Made by a program: the position numbers and the translations under genes
Notes under the pieces: generated by a model
The model's input: only the letters and a program-made list of their open reading frames with translations
The model's database searches: none
What the model was told of the DNA's origin: nothing
Assembly (NCBI GenBank): GCA_017642965.1
Contig: JAEPOJ010000013.1
Span: 1-64,000, forward strand
DNA from: Phycisphaerales bacterium
Lineage (GTDB): Bacteria; Planctomycetota; Phycisphaerae; Phycisphaerales; UBA1924
Reading direction: 5' to 3'
DNA: 64,000 nt
Shown: positions 53,013 through 60,091 of the stretch, piece after piece
Layout: every line of letters begins with the position of its first letter
Numbering within the stretch: position 1 is the first letter of the stretch

Positions 53013-54854
53013 TTGAGCGAGAATGCCCAGACCATCCTGACCGGTGTCATGCTTGTGCTGATGATCGGCACCCTGGCGCTGGGGCGGTTCTCGGCGGACA
53101 TTGTCATGATGGGCGTGCTGCTCGTGCTGCTGCTCGCCGGGATCCTCACGCCCGACGAGGCCATCGCGGGCTTTGCCAACGAGGGGCTGATCACGGTCGC
53201 GATGCTGTACGTGGTCGCGGCGGCGATGAAAGAGACCGGCGCGATGGCGCGGATCACCAGCGTCCTGCTTGGGCGCCCGAGGGATGAGCGGAGCGCACAG
53301 GTCAAGCTCACCCTGCCGGTGGCTGCGATGAGCGCGTTTATCAACAACACGCCGATCGTCGCGATGTTCCTCCCGACGCTCGACGGCGTGGCCCGCCGGT
53401 GCCGCATCGCGCCCAGCAAGCTCTACATGCCGCTCTCGTTCGCGTCGATCCTCGGCGGGGTCTGCACGCTCATCGGCACGTCTACGAACGTGATCGTCGC
53501 GGGCCTGCTCAGCGAGACTCCGATCACCAGCGACGGCGGCCCGGCGACCGTGGGCAACCCGGCGCTGGGCTTCAGCATGTTCTCGCTCGCCAAGGTGGGG
53601 CTCCCGATCGCGCTCTTCGGGCTCGCGTACATCCTGATCTTCGGGCGCAAGCTCCTGCCGGATCGGGCCAACCCCATCGACCAGGCGGAATCGCAGGGCC
53701 ACGGGTACCACGCGGCTCTCAAGGTTTCGCCGGGCTGCCCGATCATCGGCAAGACGGTCGAGGCCGCGAATCTGCGGAGTCTTCCGGGCCTGTTCCTGGC
53801 ACGCATCGAGCGGAGCGACGATTCGGTGATCGCGGTATCGCCGCGTGAGATCATCGAAGCAGAAGACGTGCTGGTCTTCGTGGGCAAGCTCGACTCGGTC
53901 GTCGAGCTCCAGCAGATCAAGGGCCTGGTGCCCTCGACGGCCGATGCGCACGAGCATGAGGACGAAACCGTCAACGGCAACAGCTACCGCCCGAACCTGC
54001 GGATCGTTGAGGCCGTGGTCTCGAACAACTCCTCGCTGGTCGGGCTGACGATCCGCCAGTCGGGCATCCGCACGCGTTACGGCGCGGTGGTCGTCGCGGT
54101 GCGTCGTCAGGGCCAGCAGATCCCCGGCAAGCTGGGCGAGATCCGCTTGCGACCGGGCGACACACTGCTGCTCGAGGCGGAGCCGGGCTTCGCGTCGCGT
54201 TTCGGGAGTTCCGGCGATTTCTATCTGGTCAATGAGCGCTTCACGCCCGCTTCGCTGCGCCACGAGCGGGCATGGGTGGCGTTGGCGATTCTCGCTCTGC
54301 TTGTCACCCTGATCACGTTTGGGATCATGCCTCCGATGACGGCCGCGATGCTGGCCGCTGGCCTGATGATCGTGACGCGTTGCTGCACCGGCCCCCAGGC
54401 CCGGCGTGGCGTCGATTTCTCGATCCTCGCGGTGATCGGCGCGAGCTTCGGCATCGGGCAGGCGATGCAGAACACCGGGCTTGCCCACGACATCTCCCAC
54501 TTCATCCTTGAGACCTTCCAGAGCATGGGCCCCTGGGCGCTGCTGGCGTGCGTGTACCTGCTGACCTCGGTGTTCACCGCCTGCATGACCAACAACGCGG
54601 CGGCGGTGCTGATGTTCCCCATTGCGGTCGGGCTGGCGCAGGAGGCGGGGATCAACCCCATGCCGTTCGTGGTCGCCATCACCGTGGCGGCCAGTTGCGA
54701 GTTCTCCACGCCCATCGGCTACCAAACCAACCTGATGGTCATGGGCCCGGGCGGGTATAAGTGGCTGGACTACACTCGGTTCGGCGGGCCGCTCACGCTG
54801 CTCTGCGGTGTGCTGTGCGTGATCCTCGCGCCGCTGATGTTCGGTGGCTTTTGA
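53013..54854 (+). CDS. SLC13-type (DASS) transporter with two RCK_C domains, probable sulfate uptake
   Basis: 613 residues from a TTG at 53013. Membrane helices occupy about 5-210, followed by two soluble TrkA-C/RCK_C domains (about 225-300 and 320-395) and a second helical half from about 410 to the end. Motifs include AFINNTPIVAMFLPTL and, in the second half, TACMTNNAAAVLMFP with CEFSTPIGYQTNLMV, the paired SNT-like sites that bind sodium and substrate. This arrangement is that of SLC13-type sulfate transporters such as the algal SLT proteins. The neighbourhood of cysDNC and cysQ supports sulfate as substrate. Confidence 0.82.
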   Translation: MSENAQTILTGVMLVLMIGTLALGRFSADIVMMGVLLVLLLAGILTPDEAIAGFANEGLITVAMLYVVAAAMKETGAMARITSVLLGRPRDERSAQVKLTLPVAAMSAFINNTPIVAMFLPTLDGVARRCRIAPSKLYMPLSFASILGGVCTLIGTSTNVIVAGLLSETPITSDGGPATVGNPALGFSMFSLAKVGLPIALFGLAYILIFGRKLLPDRANPIDQAESQGHGYHAALKVSPGCPIIGKTVEAANLRSLPGLFLARIERSDDSVIAVSPREIIEAEDVLVFVGKLDSVVELQQIKGLVPSTADAHEHEDETVNGNSYRPNLRIVEAVVSNNSSLVGLTIRQSGIRTRYGAVVVAVRRQGQQIPGKLGEIRLRPGDTLLLEAEPGFASRFGSSGDFYLVNERFTPASLRHERAWVALAILALLVTLITFGIMPPMTAAMLAAGLMIVTRCCTGPQARRGVDFSILAVIGASFGIGQAMQNTGLAHDISHFILETFQSMGPWALLACVYLLTSVFTACMTNNAAAVLMFPIAVGLAQEAGINPMPFVVAITVAASCEFSTPIGYQTNLMVMGPGGYKWLDYTRFGGPLTLLCGVLCVILAPLMFGGF

Positions 54855-54995
54855 GACGCGTCACGCCGCATAACACAGAACCGGACCATCGATCGGGCCG
54901 ACATCTTGAATGAGCATGAACTCCGTGGTTTTGATGTCGTATGATCCGAGCATCCAAGGCGTCGTGGCACCTGTGTGTTTCGCAAGGGGACAGCA

Positions 54996-56036
54996 TTGAA
55001 GATTCTCATCACAGGCGGGTCCGGTTTCATCGCCGAGTACTTCCATCGCGATCTCTCCGCGCTCGGGCACGAACTGGTGAACCTGGACCTGATCGATCCC
55101 AAGGGGCCGCAGGCCCAGATGGCGCACGTCCGTGGCGATATCCGAGATCCCAAGGCGCTCGACCGGGCGATGGAAGGCGTGGAGATGGTCGTGAACCTCG
55201 CGGCCGCACACCACGACTTTGGCATCGCGCACGACACCTACTACTCCGTGAACGAGCACGGCTCCCAGCAGGTCTGCGACGCGATGGACCGCGCGGGTGT
55301 GAAGGACGTCATCTTTTACTCCACCGTCGCGGTCTACGGCGATGCGCCCACGCCGCACGAGGAGACCGCGCCCACGGCGCCAAACACGCCGTACGGCGGC
55401 TCGAAACTCAAGGGCGAGGGCGTGTTCCAGCGATGGGTCGAGCAGGGCGACGGGCGTCGCGCGCTGGTGATCCGCCCCACCGTCACCTTCGGGGTGCACA
55501 ACTTTGCCAACATGTACTCGCTGATCCGTCAGATCCATTCGGGCAAGTACTTCCGGTTCGGCGCTGGGACGAACATCAAGTCGCTCAGCTATGTCGAGAA
55601 CATCGTGGACGCCACGCTGTTCCTTAAGGGGCTCAACGAGTCCAAGCCCAACAGGGAGATCGAGCACTTCGAGGTCTTCAACTACATCGACAAGCCCGAC
55701 CTGACCAGCACCGAGATCTCTGACACGGTCAGCAAGTGCCTTGGCAAGAAGCCGGCACCGGCGATGCCCTACGCGATGGGCATGCTGATGGGGCTACCCT
55801 TCGACGCGGTGATCGCGTTGACGGGCAAGAACCTGCCGATCTCGACGGCCCGCGTCAAGAAGATGTTCAAGACCGAGACCAAGTTCGAGGCGGACAAGCT
55901 GCTCAACGCCGGCTACACGCCCAAGGTGCCGCTCAAGGAGGGCATCGATCGCATGGTGCAGTGGTACCTGCGCGAGGGCAAGGACGAGAACGCCGAGTGG
56001 CACCAGCCGCCGGCCGAGCCCGTGATGTCAGACTGA
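54996..56036 (+). CDS. NAD-dependent sugar-nucleotide epimerase/dehydratase-like SDR
   Basis: 346 residues from a TTG at 54996, chosen because AAGGGGA lies six bases upstream and the Rossmann fold begins at once (KILITGGSGFIAEYF). The catalytic pair is Y133-x3-K137 (YGGSK) with STVAVYGD before it. VIRPTVTFG and SYVENIVDATLFL are typical of extended SDRs of sugar nucleotides. The substrate cannot be named. It lies at the end of the sulfation region and could supply a sugar for the modified polymer. Confidence 0.82.
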   Translation: MKILITGGSGFIAEYFHRDLSALGHELVNLDLIDPKGPQAQMAHVRGDIRDPKALDRAMEGVEMVVNLAAAHHDFGIAHDTYYSVNEHGSQQVCDAMDRAGVKDVIFYSTVAVYGDAPTPHEETAPTAPNTPYGGSKLKGEGVFQRWVEQGDGRRALVIRPTVTFGVHNFANMYSLIRQIHSGKYFRFGAGTNIKSLSYVENIVDATLFLKGLNESKPNREIEHFEVFNYIDKPDLTSTEISDTVSKCLGKKPAPAMPYAMGMLMGLPFDAVIALTGKNLPISTARVKKMFKTETKFEADKLLNAGYTPKVPLKEGIDRMVQWYLREGKDENAEWHQPPAEPVMSD

Positions 56037-56062
56037 TCGGAAGAACACAGGATTGCACAATT

Positions 56063-56090
56063 ACAAACGGACCCTTTCGGGTCCGTTTGT
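56063..56090 (+). terminator. Perfect 12-bp hairpin after the SDR gene
   Basis: ACAAACGGACCC (56063-56074), loop TTTC, GGGTCCGTTTGT (56079-56090). The T-rich 3' arm and TTGAATCTTC that follow make it a probable terminator. Confidence 0.65.
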
Positions 56091-56113
56091 TGAATCTTCG
56101 AATCGAAGATTCA
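56091..56113. repeat. Second perfect hairpin directly abutting the first
   Basis: TGAATCTTCG (56091-56100), loop AAT, CGAAGATTCA (56104-56113). It begins at the base after the previous stem. Between convergent genes the pair may insulate both strands. Confidence 0.7.
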
Positions 56114-56141
56114 AGAGGGGTTCGAGCGGGCGGCTGATGGC

Positions 56142-56981
56142 TCAGGGACACCCGGCGTTGTATGCGCTGATGAATGCGGAGACATCGAAGAAGTCCCAGA
56201 CCCGGTCGGCGTTGAAGTCCGCGGCGGGGTCCTGCGCTGAGAAGGCGCTGATGAACGACGAGACGTCGAAGAAGTCGAGCGTGCCGTCTCCGTTCATGTC
56301 GGCGGCGCATCCCGCGTCGCGCGTGATGCTGAAGTTGTCCACGGACACATCGAAGAACGCGAAGAGGTAGAACTCTTCGGGGTCGTAGGTGGAGAACACG
56401 ATCTCATCGACGTTGGAGACGATGTCCGCGAAGGTCGCGCCCTCGGGGAGTACGGGGCCGTCCCGGTCATCATCGCCGCCGAATCCGCCCCAGCCGTCCG
56501 GCAGCTCGGTGCTGCTGGGGTCGAAGCTGATGCTGAACGTGGTCCACTCGGTCTGATTGAGCTCCGAGATCTCGCGTGAGAGGACGTAGTACACGCTGCC
56601 GTACTGGTGGAAGCCGCCGGCGTAGCGGTAGTTGCGGAGCTCGACGACGAGCGGTCGGGTGTATGGCACGAGCCCGTCGGGGATGTTCTGCGAGTTGAGC
56701 AGGTCGACCTGGATGTCCATCGACAGGGTGATCTCTCCGCTGGTGGTGTAGTCGCCCAGGAACTCGGCGTTTCCTGTGTTGCGGTACCAGACGCCAAACG
56801 TTTCATCGGTGGTGCGCAGGTACGCGTTGCCTGACCCGATGTCGGTGGTTCTGACCGTGCCGTTGCTGCCTTGCCAGCCGTCGAGGCCGTTGTCGAAGCT
56901 GGAGGTGTAGGTTTGGGCGTGGGAGACGCACGCGAGTGTTGAGAGCACAGCGAGCGTGGCTTTGTGGTTTGTGATACGCAT
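56142..56981 (-). CDS. Exported protein with dockerin-like C-terminal tail
   Basis: 279 residues from the ATG at 56981 with AAGGAC upstream. A signal peptide (cut after CVSHA) is followed by a ~200-residue beta-rich domain with FDNGLDGWQGSNG and SMDIQVDLLNSQN. This domain is also seen in the neighbour at 57067. The C-terminus carries two repeats of the planctomycete dockerin-like kind (AADMNGDGTLDFFDVSSFIS and AADFNADRVWDFFDVSAFIS) ending in NAGCP. These have EF-hand-like DxNxDG calcium sites; the second one has lost the Gly (ADRVWD). The protein is probably attached to a surface complex or secreted. Its ligand is unknown. Confidence 0.78.
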   Translation of the reverse strand: MRITNHKATLAVLSTLACVSHAQTYTSSFDNGLDGWQGSNGTVRTTDIGSGNAYLRTTDETFGVWYRNTGNAEFLGDYTTSGEITLSMDIQVDLLNSQNIPDGLVPYTRPLVVELRNYRYAGGFHQYGSVYYVLSREISELNQTEWTTFSISFDPSSTELPDGWGGFGGDDDRDGPVLPEGATFADIVSNVDEIVFSTYDPEEFYLFAFFDVSVDNFSITRDAGCAADMNGDGTLDFFDVSSFISAFSAQDPAADFNADRVWDFFDVSAFISAYNAGCP

Positions 56982-57066
56982 GAACGAACAGTCCTTGTGA
57001 ATAACGGAAACAGACGAACCGGGCTTCGGCCCGGCTCGCCCCTCTTGTCTTGTGGAGAGAAGTCGA

Positions 57067-57801
57067 TCAGCGTCGACGGCGTGTGCCGACGAGACCACCG
57101 AGCCCGATCAGCGCGAGGGCCGAGGGTGCGGGGACGGTGCGTGTGATCGAGAGGTTATCGATGCCGATCGTGTGATCCGTAAACCCGAAGAAGAACCCGG
57201 GCTGGAACGTGGTGAAGGCGATCTCATCGACACCCGAGAGCACATCGGAGAAGCTCACGCCGTCGGGGAGCGTGGGCTCGAACGTGTCGGGGTCCTCGGC
57301 GCCGTAGCCACCCCAGCCACCGGGCAGATCCATGGCGTTGGGATCGAAGGTGACGGAGTAGGTGCTCCAGTCGCCGTTGTTGGCCGCCGAGATGTTGTCG
57401 AAGAGGAACCAGACGCTGTTGTACGGGTAGCCGCCGGTTGCGCCGTCGAAATCACGCAGCTCGACGAGCCACGGACGCGAGACGTCCTGCCCGAAGAAGT
57501 TGAGATAATCGACCTGGATGTCCATCGAGATGGTGATCTCATCGGCGGTTGTGTAATCGCCGAGGAAGTCGGTGTTGGTGCTGTTGGCGAACGTGATCCC
57601 GAAGTTGTTGAACTCCGTCCGCATGTAGGCGCCGTTGTTGCCTCCGGTTGGCTCGATGGTGGTTGCGCCACCGGGGCCGGCCGGGCCGACCCAGCCCTCT
57701 GCGCCGCTTGAGAAGTCGGTCGTGACCGTGGTGCTGCTCACACCCGCGAGGGCTGGCAGCGAGCATGCACCGAGCACTGCGATGATTGCCTTGGTATTCA
57801 T
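57067..57801 (-). CDS. Exported protein with PEP-CTERM-like anchor, paralogue of its neighbour
   Basis: 244 residues. A signal peptide (MNTKAIIAVLGACSLPALA) precedes the same beta-domain as in the 56142 gene (FSSGAEGWVGPAG, FLGDYTTADEITISMDIQVDYLN). Instead of a dockerin tail it ends PAPSALALIGLGGLVGTRRRR-like: a PxPSA motif, a short hydrophobic stretch and four Arg. This is the PEP-CTERM variant common in planctomycetes, which directs sorting by an archaeosortase/exosortase system. A CCGGGC TTCG GCCCGG hairpin (57019-57034) lies just downstream. Confidence 0.82.
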   Translation of the reverse strand: MNTKAIIAVLGACSLPALAGVSSTTVTTDFSSGAEGWVGPAGPGGATTIEPTGGNNGAYMRTEFNNFGITFANSTNTDFLGDYTTADEITISMDIQVDYLNFFGQDVSRPWLVELRDFDGATGGYPYNSVWFLFDNISAANNGDWSTYSVTFDPNAMDLPGGWGGYGAEDPDTFEPTLPDGVSFSDVLSGVDEIAFTTFQPGFFFGFTDHTIGIDNLSITRTVPAPSALALIGLGGLVGTRRRR

Positions 57802-57854
57802 GGTGTTTTCTTTCTTGCTGAGTTGTGGGGTGTTCGATCGTATTCAAACCTGAG

Positions 57855-58490
57855 TTATGCCCGGCGTCGGCGTGCGCAGGCCAGCCCGCCAAGACCGAGG
57901 AGTGCGAACGCTGAGGGTGCCGGCACGACACTGCCGCTGACGACGAGACCGGGCGCTCCCTGCGTGAAGCCGGAGCTCCACTCACCGTTGGGGTTGAGCA
58001 CGTTCTGGATGGAGTGCCAGACGGGCTCGTCCTGCTGCGACGCAACCCAGACGGCATCGACGAACGCGGGCGAGTCCGATTCGGCGACGATCCAGTACGT
58101 CGTGCCGGCGCTGAGCACCGGGTTGAGCACGGAATCGACGGTCTCGAAAACCGGGACCCAGCCGACGGCACTCGTCTGGACATCCCACGATTCGATGATC
58201 GTGTCGCTGGGGATGGTCATGCCCCCGTTGGCATCGGTCCGCACCGAGAGGGTGTATGGAGCGCCAGCGTTGTTGAAGTCGTTGCTCATCATCCAGACGC
58301 CGACCTGCTCGAGCGAGTAGTCCTCCTCCGGTGTGAACGCGATGGCAACGGACTGGTCGACAAAGACGTCGAACCCGTAGTAGCCGATGAAACCGGGTTC
58401 GGGTGTTCCTGTGTCGAAGATGACGTCCGCGTTCGCCGCTCCGGCGATGGCTGTCAGGGCGGCTGCGGCGATCCGAGCTGTGTGGTTCAT
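57855..58490 (-). CDS. Exported PEP-CTERM-like protein, choice-of-anchor type
   Basis: 211 residues. A signal peptide (cut after GAANA) is followed by a beta-sandwich of about 165 residues. VAIAFTPEEDYSLEQVGVWM, LSVRTDANGG and VLSAGTTYWIVAE recall choice-of-anchor domains. The tail is PAPSAFALLGLGGLACARRRR, the same sorting signal as its neighbour. The body is unrelated to the other two exported proteins of this group. Function unknown; probably surface-exposed. Confidence 0.78.
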   Translation of the reverse strand: MNHTARIAAAALTAIAGAANADVIFDTGTPEPGFIGYYGFDVFVDQSVAIAFTPEEDYSLEQVGVWMMSNDFNNAGAPYTLSVRTDANGGMTIPSDTIIESWDVQTSAVGWVPVFETVDSVLNPVLSAGTTYWIVAESDSPAFVDAVWVASQQDEPVWHSIQNVLNPNGEWSSGFTQGAPGLVVSGSVVPAPSAFALLGLGGLACARRRRA

Positions 58491-58510
58491 ATCTTGCTCT
58501 CCTTCAGTTC

Positions 58511-58530
58511 CCCGATCGCTTGTGATCGGG
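58511..58530 (-). promoter_or_regulatory. Hairpin in the leader of the third exported-protein gene
   Basis: CCCGATC, a six-base loop and GATCGGG lie 20 bases upstream of the start on the minus strand. It may mark mRNA stability or control. No further signal is evident between it and the divergent gene. Confidence 0.3.
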
Positions 58531-58680
58531 ATCCGTGTTCGAATCGCAGGCCCCTCTCCTGCTTGCCGAGGATTTCCCCGGCTTACTCAGAGAATATGTA
58601 TAACCGAAGCGGGCTTCTGGTTGCAAGGAAGTTTCACTGAAACTACAAAGAAATTGTGTGCACCCTCCCCCGTTGTCGTG

Positions 58681-58686
58681 TAAAAT
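58681..58686 (+). promoter_or_regulatory. Putative -10 (TAAAAT) of the 58766 gene
   Basis: A near-consensus hexamer about 80 bases before the ATG at 58766; the -35 is unclear. Confidence 0.35.
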
Positions 58687-58765
58687 GCTCTCAAACACCG
58701 ATTACAGGCCGAAAAATAGGTTTTTCGTCCGCCACATCGGGATTCAAGAAGATGATGTACGCTGC

Positions 58766-60046
58766 ATGACGCAATCAAAGACGCCAAAGCAATCCCCCGA
58801 ATCGGTGCCTCAGGTGATGCTCGAGACCAAGGATCCGTCCCTCTCGGGGCTGGAGACGCGTATCAATGATGCCGGCGAGGCGCTCTTGAAGAGCTTCGTG
58901 CGTGTGATCGATCAGGTGCCCGGCGGCGATTCCGGTCCACAACGCCTCTCCAAGGAGCTGGGCATCGATAAGGTGCTCGCGTCACGCATGCTCAAGGCCG
59001 TGCGAGCACCCGATGCGATGAGCGTCGTGCACCGCGTGCCGGGTCCTGAGCCGATGCGTCGTGTTATCAAGGCGTCGGCAAAGCACGGGGTGAACCCCGA
59101 CGATATCAAGGGAGCCGTCGAGGCGATCGACCGGTTTGAGGCCCTGATCCGAACGGAGATCGGTGACCGCAGCGCGCTCGAGGCGATTCTGAGTACGTGG
59201 GTCCCCGAGGCCCGGCGCGAGTTCGAGCTGCGCCGCAAGCAGAGCGCCTTCCGCGCGATGAGCCAGCTCAAGGGGGCACAGGCGGAGGTGTATGCCGAGT
59301 GCGCCATCTTCTGGCCAAGCCCCGACGGCGAACACATCGACATCGTCTGGATCAAGTCCGTGTCCGGGCTGCAGCGTCTCCGCCCGGGCATGCGGGTGAA
59401 GTTCACCTCGCACAGAAAGGTCGAGGAGGGATCGACTCGCCAGACCTACACGATCACCGGCAAACCCGTTGAGAATGTGGACAGTGCCACGCTTGAGAAG
59501 TACTGCTCCGACCCAGCACCCAAGCTGGAGGTGCAGCACGCCGGGGAGGTCATGCACTATCTTTTAGAGCCCGGCGGATTTGGCGCGCAGAGCGCGATCG
59601 ACTTGGTCACGTGCGAGGTGAACCGCGGCGAAATCCCCCGCTACATCCCAACCGCGCGCAACCGCAAGGCGTGGGCTTCGAGCGATATCAATATCCCCTC
59701 GCGGCGCATGCAGTTCGATGTGCTCGTGCACAAGGACCTGTACACCAGCGGGTACCCCGAGCTGCGCATCTACGACACGACGATCCAGGGGCAGGCGGAC
59801 ATCAACGATGCTTCCCGTGACATCGACCAGCTCGATCTGCTCGAATCCATCGAGAACCTTGGGAGCGGGCTCACCCGCTTCGGGAGCTCGCACGTCCCCC
59901 GCTACCGCGCGATGATCGGTGAGGTGTGCGAGACGCTTGGGTTCGATCCTGACCTGCTCCGCGGGTACCGCGTAAGCAGCGACTACCCGATCTACGGCTC
60001 GCAGACGGCGATGCTCTTTCAAACGCAGGACCGCCCGGATTCCTGA
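58766..60046 (+). CDS. Unknown cytoplasmic protein with a possible N-terminal helix-turn-helix
   Basis: 426 residues from the ATG at 58766. No signal peptide or membrane segment. Residues ~60-90 (PQRLSKELGIDKVLASRMLKAV) read like a helix-turn-helix. The rest is a mixed alpha/beta protein with no motif I recognise, ending with a segment YRAMIGEVCETLGFDPDLLRGYR. A transcription regulator with a large ligand-binding part is one possibility. The frame upstream to 58658 is less likely to be coding. Confidence 0.65.
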   Translation: MTQSKTPKQSPESVPQVMLETKDPSLSGLETRINDAGEALLKSFVRVIDQVPGGDSGPQRLSKELGIDKVLASRMLKAVRAPDAMSVVHRVPGPEPMRRVIKASAKHGVNPDDIKGAVEAIDRFEALIRTEIGDRSALEAILSTWVPEARREFELRRKQSAFRAMSQLKGAQAEVYAECAIFWPSPDGEHIDIVWIKSVSGLQRLRPGMRVKFTSHRKVEEGSTRQTYTITGKPVENVDSATLEKYCSDPAPKLEVQHAGEVMHYLLEPGGFGAQSAIDLVTCEVNRGEIPRYIPTARNRKAWASSDINIPSRRMQFDVLVHKDLYTSGYPELRIYDTTIQGQADINDASRDIDQLDLLESIENLGSGLTRFGSSHVPRYRAMIGEVCETLGFDPDLLRGYRVSSDYPIYGSQTAMLFQTQDRPDS

Positions 60047-60063
60047 CTGATCCCTATGACATG

Positions 60064-60082
60064 CGCCCGCGGTCGGCGGGCG
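60064..60082. terminator. GC-rich hairpin between convergent genes
   Basis: CGCCCGC, a five-base loop and GCGGGCG between two convergent stop codons. There is no T run on either side, so it is only a possible terminator. Confidence 0.3.
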
Positions 60083-60091
60083 GGCTGATGC

